From Massilia sp. HP4 (lineage in GTDB: Bacteria; Pseudomonadota; Gammaproteobacteria; Burkholderiales; Burkholderiaceae_D): a stretch of DNA of 34,728 bases. The notes beneath the pieces are model-generated. The model searched no databases, had not been told where the DNA came from, and worked only from the letters and a program-made list of their open reading frames with translations. Below are positions 1 through 8,610 of this stretch, piece after piece (positions within the stretch are counted from its first letter, which is position 1; every line of letters starts with the position of its first letter). The stretch spans positions 1 through 34,728 of the forward strand of contig NZ_STGG01000015.1 of NCBI RefSeq assembly GCF_005222695.1, read 5' to 3'. The position numbers were made by a program, and so were the translations under genes.

Positions 1-183
1 CTGAGACAACGTTAATACTTTTTGTGAACATTTGATATTTTAAGTAATCAAGAACCGAAGTTCTTGGCACCTTCATCAAACGCCCACACTTATCGACTGT
101 TAATTTTTAAAGATCAGAATTCGGTGTTGCTTCATCTGTCGCTTGCTTCGAATCGTTGTGTTCGTCAGCAGCAGAGGAATGAG
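1..183 (-). other. Leader of an rRNA operon (16S gene just outside the left edge)
   Basis: Read on the minus strand this stretch looks like a proteobacterial 16S leader. A boxA-like element TGATCTTTAAAAAT lies at 103-116 (E. coli boxA is TGCTCTTTAACAA) and is followed at the usual distance by GTGTGGGCG (81-89), which matches the conserved GTGTGGGC of E. coli leaders. A 7-bp hairpin with a C(UUCG)G tetraloop is at 49-66. Such leaders recruit Nus factors for antitermination and form part of the RNase III processing stalk. The 16S sequence itself is not in the window, so its presence is inferred. The short plus-strand ORF here is not credible as a gene. Confidence 0.8.
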
Positions 184-235
184 ATTATGCCGGTGCTGCT
201 GAGCTTCGTCAACACCTTATTTTTCAGTTTTGTGA
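184..235 (-). promoter_or_regulatory. rRNA operon promoter with AT-rich UP-like element
   Basis: On the minus strand TTGACG (207-212) is separated by exactly 17 bp from CATAAT (184-189), a good sigma-70 promoter directed into the rRNA leader. Upstream of the -35 box, 213-235 is AT-rich with A and T tracts, as expected of an rrn UP element. This element reaches into the last codons of the LysR gene (stop at 224-226), and no terminator separates the two. The predicted transcription start is near 177. Confidence 0.75.
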
Positions 236-1147
236 CAAAACGGCCGCAGCGGCGTCGTTTCGGATGAAGTCGATGAAGGCCCTAAGCGGCGCCGGCACCA
301 GCCTGCGGCCCGAGTAATACAGATAGGGGCCGGAGAACTGCGGCCACCACGGCTGCAGCACGGGTTGCAGCAACCCGCGCTCGACATACGGCGCCAGCCA
401 GTCCTCGAACAGGTAGATCACCCCCAGGCCCTGCACGGCCGAATCGATCGCCAGGTCCAGCGCCCCACCCACCTGCACCAGTAACTGCCCGTTCGGCTCG
501 ATGGTCACCGTCTCGCCGCCACGCTCGAACGTCCAGTGGATCATGGCGCCGCTGGCAAAGCGCGCCCGGATACAGGCACCTGGCGCCAGCTCACGCGGAT
601 GCGCGGGCATCCCGTGACGCGCCAGCCAGGCGGGAGACGCCGCGGCCGCCATGCGCTGGATGCGTGGGCCGATCGGCACCGCGATCATGTCCTGTTCAAG
701 CCGCTCTTCGTAGCGGATGCCGGCATCGCAGCCCGCCGCGAGCACGTCAACAAAACTCTCCTCGGCCACCACTTCCAGCCGAATCTCCGGATACCGTGCA
801 AGAAAAGCCGGCACGATCGACGGCAGTACCAGGCGCGCCGCACTCATCGAGACATTCAGGCGCAATGTGCCGGTAGGGGTGTCGCGAAAGCCATTGACCA
901 CATCCAGGGCGCTATCGATCTCGCTCCATACCGGATCGAGGCGTGCAAGCAGGCTGTTGCCGGCCTCGGTCGGCACCACGCTGCGCGTGGTCCGGTTGAG
1001 CAGGCGCACGCCCAGGCGCGCTTCGAGGCGCCGGACTGCCTCGCTCAGTCCGGAAGCGCTGCCGTCGGTAACCCGCGCCGCTTCCCGAAAACCACCAGCC
1101 CGCGCCACCGCGACAAAGGCGGACAAATCTCCCAATTCAATTTTCAT
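224..1147 (-). CDS. LysR-family transcriptional regulator
   Basis: The 307-residue protein has the usual LysR length and layout. Residues about 5-65 form the winged helix-turn-helix, with the family pattern of SGLSEAVRRLEARLG followed by LLNRTTR and TEAG. The remainder is a periplasmic-binding-protein-like effector domain of about 200 residues. It is divergent from an aldo/keto reductase gene across a 97-bp gap, the classical arrangement in which a LysR protein controls its neighbour and itself; the effector is unknown. The start is ATG at 1147 (MKIELGDL). The gene ends only 12 bp before the -35 box of the rRNA promoter, on the same strand, so read-through into the rRNA operon looks possible. 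Confidence 0.9.
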   Translation of the reverse strand: MKIELGDLSAFVAVARAGGFREAARVTDGSASGLSEAVRRLEARLGVRLLNRTTRSVVPTEAGNSLLARLDPVWSEIDSALDVVNGFRDTPTGTLRLNVSMSAARLVLPSIVPAFLARYPEIRLEVVAEESFVDVLAAGCDAGIRYEERLEQDMIAVPIGPRIQRMAAAASPAWLARHGMPAHPRELAPGACIRARFASGAMIHWTFERGGETVTIEPNGQLLVQVGGALDLAIDSAVQGLGVIYLFEDWLAPYVERGLLQPVLQPWWPQFSGPYLYYSGRRLVPAPLRAFIDFIRNDAAAAVLSQN

Positions 1148-1244
1148 TGTTCGTTTTTTCGTACAGCTCGTGTGGATTTCGCCCGATTGTCACACAGGTC
1201 GTCGCGAATTATCTTGATTATTCCAACCAACAAGGAGCGACACC
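1148..1244. promoter_or_regulatory. Divergent LysR / reductase control region with dyad
   Basis: The 97-bp gap between divergent genes holds an almost perfect dyad at 1206-1223: GAATTATC, two bases, GATTATTC, with one mismatched pair. This is the size and symmetry of a LysR-type operator. A strong ribosome-binding site, AAGGAG, precedes the reductase ATG at 1245. Assigning the dyad to this particular LysR protein is inference from position. Confidence 0.45.
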
Positions 1245-2123
1245 ATGTCCACCACGATCGACCAAGCCAGCACCTATTCCCTTGGCAACCGCACCGTCCG
1301 CCGCCTCGGCTATGGCGCCATGCAACTGGCCGGCCCGCAAGTGTATGGCCCGCCAAAAGATCCAGACGCGGCGCGGGCAGTGCTGCGCGAGGCCATCGAG
1401 CTCGGCGTGAACCACATCGACACCTCGGATTACTATGGCCCGCACATCACCAACCAGCTGATCCGCGAAGCGCTGCACCCTTACCGCGACGACCTGGTCA
1501 TCGTCACCAAGGTCGGCGCCCGCCGTGGCGAAGACGCCAGCTGGTTGCCCGCCTTCTCGGCACAAGAACTGGAACAGGCCGTGCACGACAACCTGCGCAA
1601 CCTGGGCCTGGAGACACTGGACGTGGTCAACCTGCGCGCCATGTTCGATCCGTTCAAGCCGGCCGAGGGCTCGCTCGAAGCGCAGCTCGAGGCCCTGGCC
1701 GGGCTGCGCCAGCGCGGCCTGGTCCGCCATATCGGCCTGAGCAATGTCACGCTCCAGCAGGTAAAAGAGGCGCAAAAGATCGTGCCGATCGCCTGCGTAC
1801 AGAATATGTACAACCTGGTCCATCGCCATGACGACGGGCTGATCGATGCGCTGGCTGCCGAAGGTATCCCCTACGTGCCGTTCTTCCCGCTCGGCGGCTT
1901 CTCGCCCCTGCAGTCGGACGCCCTGTCCGCGGTCGCGGCGCAGCTCGGGGCAACGCCCATGCAGGTCGCGATCGCCTGGCTGCTGCGGCGCTCGCCGAAC
2001 ATCCTCCTGATCCCCGGCACCTCGTCGCCCGTCCACCTGCGCGAGAACCTGGCCGCGGCCAGGCTCCAACTGCCGCAGGACGCGCTGGCCCAGCTGGAAG
2101 CGATCGCTACTCCCGCAAGGTGA
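1245..2123 (+). CDS. Aldo/keto reductase, PdxI/YdbC-like
   Basis: This 292-residue NADPH-dependent oxidoreductase is of the (beta/alpha)8 aldo/keto reductase type. The catalytic Asp59, Tyr64 and Lys89 are visible (HIDTSDYYG, VTKVG). At the position where most family members have the catalytic His there is DVVNLR. I recall that sequence from E. coli YdbC, since described as the pyridoxal reductase PdxI, so a pyridoxal-reductase-like role is possible but unproven. AAGGAG stands 7 bp before the ATG. The gene is divergent from, and probably controlled by, the LysR gene. Its 3' end overlaps the convergent acylase gene by 17 bp. Confidence 0.88.
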   Translation: MSTTIDQASTYSLGNRTVRRLGYGAMQLAGPQVYGPPKDPDAARAVLREAIELGVNHIDTSDYYGPHITNQLIREALHPYRDDLVIVTKVGARRGEDASWLPAFSAQELEQAVHDNLRNLGLETLDVVNLRAMFDPFKPAEGSLEAQLEALAGLRQRGLVRHIGLSNVTLQQVKEAQKIVPIACVQNMYNLVHRHDDGLIDALAAEGIPYVPFFPLGGFSPLQSDALSAVAAQLGATPMQVAIAWLLRRSPNILLIPGTSSPVHLRENLAAARLQLPQDALAQLEAIATPAR

Positions 2124-4509
2124 GCGTGGTGTAATTCGGATCGGCCCGGATTCGCTCTTGCGTAAAGGGAAGGCTTGGCCACTCCTTGCGCGAATACGCC
2201 ATGGTCTGGTCCGCATACCAGGGCGACTTGGGGTCGGTCGACTGGCTATACGTCAGCATGGCCTGAGCAACTGGGCCTTGCCCGTCGAACGTGACGGTCT
2301 GGATATAACTCTGTCCCCAGTGCGCGCCAACATAGCCCTGCGCCGTCAATCCACTGCGCATCGTCAGCGAACCGTAGGTTCCTTCCTGATTGCCATTGCC
2401 CCCATGCAAAGGGATGCGCACGCCATTGCGCGGTTCGACCTGGTAATCGCCCAGCCGGCCGTCAAAAGGCACACCGAGCGACTGCAGCTTGTCCGCCGCG
2501 CTGCGCAGCGCCGCCAGCATCCCCGGCATCGCCGCCGGCGCCACCCCGGACGGTGTATGCACCGGATCCGCCGGATCGAAGGGCACCGCCCATTTGTTGG
2601 GAAGCGCCGACGCCACGCTCCAGAACTCGCGGAACAGCACCGCCCCACGGCTGTCGAGATCGGCGCGCCGGTCCCAGCCTTGCAGCGCGGTACAGGCCCG
2701 GCTCACCAAGGCGTCGCTGGCACCGGCACAGGCCGCCAGCAATTCCGGCAGCACCAGCTCGGCCGCATAGACCCGGTTCGAGAACGCCAGCGCCTGCATA
2801 TCACCCAGGTTCAGCTTGCCACGTTCGGCCAGCACATCCTCGACCTGGCGGAATCCGATCCGCGTGCGCAGGCTCTGCTCCGCATTGGTCCGCCCATACA
2901 GCGGCGAATAGCCCAGCGGCGCCGGTCCGGTCAGCAAGGCCCTGGGATTGGTCAGCCAGTAACTGTCATTCGAATTGCCAACGTAATCGGTGCGCATCAT
3001 CCACGGCGCCGTGGCCGGTGAATAAATGCCGGGTGGCGCACCCGGATCCTGCCCCCAGCCACAGCTGCTGCGCGAGCCGTCGAACAGCAGCGCCGCCTGC
3101 AAAAGCAGGCAACCGTTGACGAACTTGTCCGCATTCATATGTGGCACCACGCTGGCATCCGCATACAAGGTATTGCCCTCGCGGTCGGCCGCGATCGTAT
3201 TCACCCACGGCAAGCCCACCACCTTGTCGAGCGAGTCCTTCAGCGCGCGCACGCTGACGGCGGTGCCGATGCCCAGCCATTGCTCGAGCATCCGCGTGTT
3301 GTAGCGGTTCGGATCGGCCAGCACATAGGCCGCCTCGGCGGTCCACGTCATGCCCGCCGCCGGCCGGCTGATGACGGCGCCCTGGTGGCTAAAATAAAAC
3401 GTCTTGCTGCGCCGGCCGACCAGGCCGTCGGGCAGCAGCGCGTCGACGTGGACCGTCTTCGACGTCATCTTGCGCCGCTCGCCGTCATACAAATAGGTGG
3501 TGCCGCTGGCATCGGCGCGGTCCAGCGCCAGCCGGAAGGTGGTGAAGTGATAGGCGAACGTCACCGTGTGGCTCCACGCCACGTCGCGATTGAAGCCGAT
3601 GACGACGGCCGGCACGCCGCCGATGATCACGCCCATCGCGTCATAGCGCCCCGGCACGGTCAGGTGGGCCTGGTAGAAGCGGTCGGTCGTGGTCCAGGGG
3701 TAATGCGGATTTCCCAGCAACAAACCGCGGCCATTGGTGGACAAGTCCTTGCCGACCGCCAGCGCATTGCTGCCGAAGCCTTGGCGGTTGAGCTGGTCCA
3801 GCTGCGCCACCAGCGACGAGGCATCGATCTTGCGCGGCGCCCGCCTGGCCAGGCTCACGCTCGCACCGGGAACCCGCCCCGCTGCGACAAAATCCCTGGC
3901 GAAGGCCTGGCCCGATGCATGCAGCGCCTTTTCCGCCACCACCATATACATATCGTCGAGCGTCATCGGCCGCACCCACTTGGCGTCGGCGCAGGCCGCC
4001 GGCAGCTTGCCGGCCGCATCCTTCAGGTAGCGGTTATAGCCCTCGACAAAGCCTTCGAGCAAATCGCGCGGCTCGCGTGACCCTGCGGCATAGTTGGCGC
4101 GCAATTGCTCGATATCGAGATAGCCCTTGAAGAAGAAGTCGCTCTCTTCATTGTTCAAGTCCATGAAACCACTGCCGCCGCCATATTCGTCGCCGCTGCG
4201 CTGCCGTGGCCGCGCATCGGCGCCGAAGAACAGCGAACGCTCGCCGCGCACGGTCAGCAGGGAATCGGCGAACATGCAGACATTGTCCTGGGCATAAGCA
4301 TACGCGAGCCCGTATCCAAGGCTGTGGAAGTTGTCGGCGCGCACATGCGGCACGCCATGCGTCGTACGCGCGACCTCGACCTGTACCCGCGCCGCGGGTT
4401 CGGGCGGTGGCACTGGCGCCGGATCGTCGTCGCTGCTACTGCAGGCGCCCAGCGCCAGCGCGCACATCGAGGCAAGAAGAAACCGGAGCGCAGGAACAGG
4501 ACGTGTCAT
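2107..4509 (-). CDS. Penicillin-acylase-family lipoprotein, PvdQ/AHL-acylase-like
   Basis: This Ntn-hydrolase precursor of 800 residues should be cut autocatalytically into alpha and beta chains. The predicted beta-chain nucleophile is Ser247 in GFGSNALAVG. The SNA-x-AVG pattern followed by LLLGNPHYPW resembles PvdQ-type N-acyl-homoserine-lactone and aculeacin acylases more than penicillin G acylase, whose motif is SNMW. The start was set at ATG 4509 (MTRPVPALRF) because it places a lipoprotein signal peptide at the N-terminus with lipobox LGAC (Cys23); the ORF is open 36 codons further upstream without such a signal. The protein is probably anchored by lipid in the cell envelope. Quorum quenching or amide degradation are possible roles; the substrate cannot be read from sequence. 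It is convergent with the reductase gene. Confidence 0.85.
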   Translation of the reverse strand: MTRPVPALRFLLASMCALALGACSSSDDDPAPVPPPEPAARVQVEVARTTHGVPHVRADNFHSLGYGLAYAYAQDNVCMFADSLLTVRGERSLFFGADARPRQRSGDEYGGGSGFMDLNNEESDFFFKGYLDIEQLRANYAAGSREPRDLLEGFVEGYNRYLKDAAGKLPAACADAKWVRPMTLDDMYMVVAEKALHASGQAFARDFVAAGRVPGASVSLARRAPRKIDASSLVAQLDQLNRQGFGSNALAVGKDLSTNGRGLLLGNPHYPWTTTDRFYQAHLTVPGRYDAMGVIIGGVPAVVIGFNRDVAWSHTVTFAYHFTTFRLALDRADASGTTYLYDGERRKMTSKTVHVDALLPDGLVGRRSKTFYFSHQGAVISRPAAGMTWTAEAAYVLADPNRYNTRMLEQWLGIGTAVSVRALKDSLDKVVGLPWVNTIAADREGNTLYADASVVPHMNADKFVNGCLLLQAALLFDGSRSSCGWGQDPGAPPGIYSPATAPWMMRTDYVGNSNDSYWLTNPRALLTGPAPLGYSPLYGRTNAEQSLRTRIGFRQVEDVLAERGKLNLGDMQALAFSNRVYAAELVLPELLAACAGASDALVSRACTALQGWDRRADLDSRGAVLFREFWSVASALPNKWAVPFDPADPVHTPSGVAPAAMPGMLAALRSAADKLQSLGVPFDGRLGDYQVEPRNGVRIPLHGGNGNQEGTYGSLTMRSGLTAQGYVGAHWGQSYIQTVTFDGQGPVAQAMLTYSQSTDPKSPWYADQTMAYSRKEWPSLPFTQERIRADPNYTTLTLRE

Positions 4510-4670
4510 GGGGCGCTTTCTGCGGCCACGGCCGCGAACGGGACGACAGGCTAAAGATGCAATTACTTTAACTCTGAAATAGTGCCCGCACGCTATTGCC
4601 CGCACTCGATATCGCAAAATCGGACAATCTTGAACATCGCCTGTGTTTTTTTAGCGCAGCCAGAAAGCAA

Positions 4671-4700
4671 AAAAGCCCACCAGACACCTGGTGGGCTTTC
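4671..4700 (-). terminator. Rho-independent terminator of the 5S rRNA gene
   Basis: GCCCACCAG and CTGGTGGGC form a perfect stem around a four-base loop. On the minus strand a run of six T follows directly. It lies 14 bp beyond the 3' end of the 5S gene. On the plus strand the stem is also followed by a short T run, so it may work both ways. The remaining gap to the acylase start (4510-4670) shows nothing else recognisable. Confidence 0.9.
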
Positions 4701-4713
4701 TCTCTATTGAATA

Positions 4714-4828
4714 GCCTGACGATAAACTACTTTCACACTGGTTGCAGCACTATCATCGTCGCAATGTCGTTTCACGGTCCTGTTCGGGATGGGAAGGGGT
4801 GGTACCGACTTGCTATGGTCATCAGGCA
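4714..4828 (-). rRNA. rrf: 5S ribosomal RNA (solitary copy)
   Basis: The minus strand reads as a complete betaproteobacterial 5S rRNA: it begins TGCCTGATGACCATAGCAAG, contains the conserved core CCATCCCGAACAGG, and ends with GTCAGGC pairing with the 5' GCCTGA. Length is about 115 nt. It has its own terminator. No 23S sequence lies upstream: 4829-5031 is unrelated spacer and then an oppositely oriented protein gene begins. It is therefore not part of a normal 16S-23S-5S operon here. I found no convincing -35/-10 pair upstream, so how it is transcribed is open. Confidence 0.95.
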
Positions 4829-5031
4829 TAACTTGCTGGAAAACTGTTCCTCTACTGGGCAACAGGCTTCCTGAATTCCGGCGTGCATTCTAACAAGCAA
4901 TCCGGCCGAGCGCCAGCGCTATCGTCGACCGGACCACAAAAACACCTCGCCCAGCGGCTTCTATATAGAGGCAAGTGCTTGTAATCACAGTAAAATACCG
5001 CCTTTCCCGCCGCCGCCCTCCTGTTCCCGCC

Positions 5032-6534
5032 ATGACGATCCTGCTCTCGACCCTCAACGCCCGCTACACGCACGCCTCGCTCGGCCTGCGCTACTTGCTG
5101 GCCAATATGGGCCCCCTGCAAGAGCAGACGACGATCCAGGAATTCGTCATCGGCGCCAAGACCACCGACCTGGTCGAGCGCATCCTGGCGCACGCGCCGC
5201 GCATCGTGGGCTTCGGCGTCTATATCTGGAATGTGGAAGAGACCACCCGCCTGGTGGCCTTGCTCAAGCGCGTGGCGCCGCAGCTCGTCGTCATCCTGGG
5301 CGGCCCCGAAGTCTCGCACGAGACGGGCGAGCAAGAGATCGTGAAGCTGGCCGACTACGTCGTTACCGGCTGGGGCGACGTCACCTTCCCCAAGCTGTGC
5401 CGCGAGATCCTGGAGGGCCCCAAGCCGATCATGAAGATCCATGCCGGCGTGCAGCCGCCGATGGAAGACATCGTCCTGCCCTACTCTTTATATAGCGAAG
5501 AAGACATCGCCCATCGCACCCTGTACGTGGAAGCCTCGCGCGGCTGCCCGTTCAAGTGCGAATTCTGCCTGTCCTCGCTCGACAAGACCGCCTGGCCCTT
5601 CCCGCTCGACGCCTTCCTGGCCGAGATGGAGGCGATGCATGCCAAGGGTGCGAGGCTGTTCAAGTTCGTCGACCGCACCTTTAACCTGAACGTCAAGACC
5701 AGCCTGCGCATCATGCAGTTCTTCCTCGATAAGATCGAGGCGAACCCGGACGATCCGCTGTATGCCCACTTCGAGCTGGTGCCCGACCACCTGCCGGAGG
5801 CACTGAAAGAGACGATCGCCAAATTCCCGGCCGGCGCGCTGCAGTTCGAGATCGGCATCCAGAGCTTCAATCCGGAAGTGCAGTCCCTGGTCAGCCGCCG
5901 CCAGAACAACGAGAAGGCGGCCGAGAACATCCGCTGGCTGACGCAGCACTCCACCGCCCACCTGCACGTCGACCTGATCGCCGGCCTGCCGGGCGAGGAC
6001 GTGGCCAGCTTCGCGCGCGGCTTCGACCAGCTGGTGGGCCTGGGCGCCGAAGAGATCCAGTTCGGCATCCTCAAGCGCCTGCGCGGCACGCCGATCATCC
6101 GCCATACCCAGGAATTCGGCATGGTCTACGATCCCTACCCGCCCTACACCGTGCTGGCGACCAGTAAAATCGACTTCGCCACCATGCAACGCCTGGTGCG
6201 CTTTGCGCGCTACTGGGACCTGGTGGCCAACTCGGGCCGCTTTGCCAACACCATCCCGGTACTGCTGGGCGATACGCCGTTCGACAACTTCATGGCCTTC
6301 TCGGACTGGATCTACGCCCACACCGACGCCACGCACCGGATTGCGCTGGACCGCCTGGCCAAGCTGGTGGCCCAGTGGCTGCAGGTGCGCGGCATGGATG
6401 CGGGCGAGGCTGCGGCGCTGCTGGCCAGCGACTATGCCGGCAAGGTCGATGCGCCGGGCCGCCTCGTGAAGCAGCCGGTGGATATGCCAAAAGCGGTAGC
6501 CCCGGCGCGCCAGGTGCGTCACCTGGCTGCGTGA
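5032..6534 (+). CDS. B12-binding-domain radical SAM protein
   Basis: The 500-residue protein has an N-terminal cobalamin-binding-like Rossmann domain (about residues 1-140) and then a radical SAM core with the iron-sulfur motif C172-xxx-C176-xx-C179 (GCPFKCEFC). This is the architecture of COG1032 proteins, which include B12-dependent radical SAM methylases and cyclases; C-terminally it resembles the DUF4080 type. The start was placed at ATG 5032 (MTILLSTLNARYTHASLGLR), where the family similarity begins; the GTG at 4975 would add a basic stretch without family character. The substrate is unknown, and no partner biosynthesis genes are adjacent. A TAAAAT at about 4991 could be its -10 element. 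Confidence 0.85.
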   Translation: MTILLSTLNARYTHASLGLRYLLANMGPLQEQTTIQEFVIGAKTTDLVERILAHAPRIVGFGVYIWNVEETTRLVALLKRVAPQLVVILGGPEVSHETGEQEIVKLADYVVTGWGDVTFPKLCREILEGPKPIMKIHAGVQPPMEDIVLPYSLYSEEDIAHRTLYVEASRGCPFKCEFCLSSLDKTAWPFPLDAFLAEMEAMHAKGARLFKFVDRTFNLNVKTSLRIMQFFLDKIEANPDDPLYAHFELVPDHLPEALKETIAKFPAGALQFEIGIQSFNPEVQSLVSRRQNNEKAAENIRWLTQHSTAHLHVDLIAGLPGEDVASFARGFDQLVGLGAEEIQFGILKRLRGTPIIRHTQEFGMVYDPYPPYTVLATSKIDFATMQRLVRFARYWDLVANSGRFANTIPVLLGDTPFDNFMAFSDWIYAHTDATHRIALDRLAKLVAQWLQVRGMDAGEAAALLASDYAGKVDAPGRLVKQPVDMPKAVAPARQVRHLAA

Positions 6535-6616
6535 CGGGACGGGCACGGCAAACCCGGGCAAGCACGCAAGAGGATCGCGGCTGGCAACACTCACGATTCT
6601 CTTTTACACTGGCGCA

Positions 6617-7750
6617 ATGCGGATTGAAAATGCGCCAACATTAACCATTCAACAGTCCGGCCAGGGAGCCGGCCAATCCGTCATTGCCCAGGGCGTGTGG
6701 CAAGTCCACGGCCTGTCGCAGCGCGGTGTCCTCAAGGGCCTCACGCGCCAGCTGGCCGGCCTGAAGGACAAGGGTGCCTGCGAGTGGGACCTGTCGGGCA
6801 TCGAGACCCTCGACCACATCGGCGCCCAGATGTTCTGGAATACCTGGAACAAAGAGCGGCCCAAGCGCCTCAAGCTCGACCCGCGCCAGGAAGACCTGTT
6901 CAAGCGCATCGAAGAGGCCAGCCACATCAAGCTGCCGCGCCACCGGACCAGCCCCTTCCATTGGGTGATCAAGCTGGGCGCCGGCATCCTCGATTTCTTC
7001 GAACACCTGCGCAGCTTCATCGGCCTGATCGGGATCGTGATCCAGGACCTGGGCCGCTTCGTGCGGCGCCCGCAAACCGGGCCGTGGCGCGAGATCTCGG
7101 CCAATATCTATCACTCCGGGTTCCAGGCGCTGGGCATCACGGCCATCGTAGGCTTCCTGATCGGGATCGTGCTGTCCTACCTGTCATCGCAGCAGTTGCG
7201 CATGTTCGGCGGCGACGCCTATCTGGTCAACATCCTTGGCATGGCGGTGATCCGCGAACTGGGCCCGCTGCTGGCCGCGATCCTGGTCGCCGGCCGTTCC
7301 GGCTCCTCGATCACCGCCCAACTGGGCGTGATGCGGGTGACCGAGGAACTCGATGCCATGCTGGTGATGGGCGTCTCGCACGGCTACCGCCTGATCATGC
7401 CCAAGGTGATCGCGCTGGCGATCTCGATGCCGCTGCTGGTGGTCTGGACCGACGCCATGGCCCTCTTGGGCGGCATGGTCTCGGCCAAGATCGAGATGGG
7501 CATGTCGTTCCGCTATTTCTTGCAGAAGCTGCCGGACGCGGTGCCCTTCGTGAACTACACCATCGGCCTGCTCAAGGGCGCGACCTTCGGGGTGCTGATC
7601 GCGCTGATCGCCTGCCATTACGGCCTGCGCATCAAGCCGAACACCGAAAGCCTGGGCCGCGGCACCACCACCTCGGTGGTCACCGCGATCACGGTGGTGA
7701 TCCTGGCCGACGCGGTGTACGCCATCATCTTCAGCGGGACGGGCTTTTAA
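6617..7750 (+). CDS. MlaE-family ABC permease with N-terminal STAS domain
   Basis: The 377 residues exceed a standalone MlaE (about 260) because residues about 1-115 form a STAS/MlaB-like domain (WDLSGIETLDHIGAQMFW is the typical STAS core). The rest is the YrbE/MlaE permease with about five hydrophobic segments and the conserved MAVIRELGPLLAAILVAGR region. It would be the inner-membrane permease of an MCE-type lipid transporter. Its stop TAA abuts the ATG of the ATPase gene. Fusion of the STAS subunit to the permease removes the need for a separate mlaB gene; none is seen nearby, nor is an mlaC gene. Confidence 0.9.
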   Translation: MRIENAPTLTIQQSGQGAGQSVIAQGVWQVHGLSQRGVLKGLTRQLAGLKDKGACEWDLSGIETLDHIGAQMFWNTWNKERPKRLKLDPRQEDLFKRIEEASHIKLPRHRTSPFHWVIKLGAGILDFFEHLRSFIGLIGIVIQDLGRFVRRPQTGPWREISANIYHSGFQALGITAIVGFLIGIVLSYLSSQQLRMFGGDAYLVNILGMAVIRELGPLLAAILVAGRSGSSITAQLGVMRVTEELDAMLVMGVSHGYRLIMPKVIALAISMPLLVVWTDAMALLGGMVSAKIEMGMSFRYFLQKLPDAVPFVNYTIGLLKGATFGVLIALIACHYGLRIKPNTESLGRGTTTSVVTAITVVILADAVYAIIFSGTGF

Positions 7751-8608
7751 ATGCCAGATTCGAAACAGCCCCGCAAGCAGGAACTGAACCTGCGCCCCGA
7801 CGAGGAAGTCGGCGCGCCGGTGGTCCAGATCCGCAAGCTGTGGACCAGGTTCGGGCGCACCGTGGTGCACCAGGACCTGAACCTCGAGATCTACGCCGGC
7901 GAAATCCTGACCATCGTCGGCGGCTCGGGCACCGGCAAGACCGTGCTGCTGCGCCAGATGCTAGGCCTTGAGCGGCCGTCGCAGGGCAGCGTGCACGTGT
8001 TCGGCGAGGACATCAGCGCGGCCCCGCCCGAACAGCTGCAGCGCATGCGCAACCACTGGGGCATGCTGTTCCAGCAGGGCGCCCTGTATTCGGCGCTGAG
8101 CGTGTTCGACAACATCGCCCTGCCGATGCGCGAGCTGCGTTCCCTGCCCGAGGACGTGATCCGCGACGCGGTGCTGCTCAAGATGAATATGGTGGGCCTT
8201 GGCCCCGAACACGCCAACAAGATGCCGGCCGACCTGTCGGGCGGGATGGTCAAGCGCGCCGCGCTGGCGCGCGCGCTGGCCCTCGAGCCGCAGCTGCTGT
8301 TCCTCGACGAGCCGACGGCGGGCCTGGACCCCGACCTGTCGGACGCCTTCGTCACCCTGATCCAGACCCTGCACCGCGAACTGAAGCTCACGGTGGTGAT
8401 GGTCACGCACGACCTGGACACCCTGTTCGCGCTGTCTTCGCGCATCGCGGTGCTGGCCGAGAAGCATGTGCTGGCGGTAGGGCCGTCGTGCGACGTGCTG
8501 CAGGTCGAGCACCCCTTCATCAAACACTTTTTCCTGGGCCCGCGCGGCCAGCGAGCGCTCGAAGTGCTCGACGAGCGCCACGCCCAGCATGAATCGGAGA
8601 ATCGATAG
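7751..8608 (+). CDS. ABC transporter ATP-binding protein, MlaF-like
   Basis: The 285-residue ATPase has Walker A GGSGTGKT, signature LSGGMVKRAALARAL, Walker B LLFLDEPTAGLDP and the H-loop VTHD. The signature LSGGM rather than LSGGQ is usual in MlaF proteins. It should energise the permease encoded directly upstream; the ATG follows the upstream TAA without a gap. Phospholipid or another hydrophobic substrate is inferred from the MCE protein encoded next. Confidence 0.92.
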   Translation: MPDSKQPRKQELNLRPDEEVGAPVVQIRKLWTRFGRTVVHQDLNLEIYAGEILTIVGGSGTGKTVLLRQMLGLERPSQGSVHVFGEDISAAPPEQLQRMRNHWGMLFQQGALYSALSVFDNIALPMRELRSLPEDVIRDAVLLKMNMVGLGPEHANKMPADLSGGMVKRAALARALALEPQLLFLDEPTAGLDPDLSDAFVTLIQTLHRELKLTVVMVTHDLDTLFALSSRIAVLAEKHVLAVGPSCDVLQVEHPFIKHFFLGPRGQRALEVLDERHAQHESENR

Positions 8609-8610
8609 TT

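Noticed and set aside
64..267. Small ORF at the left edge
   Set aside because: It runs antisense through the rRNA leader and promoter and has no protein-family character.
536..1831. Long plus-strand ORF of 431 codons
   Set aside because: It is antisense to the LysR gene and then out of frame in the reductase gene; its Arg/Pro/His-rich composition is typical of shadow frames in GC-rich DNA.
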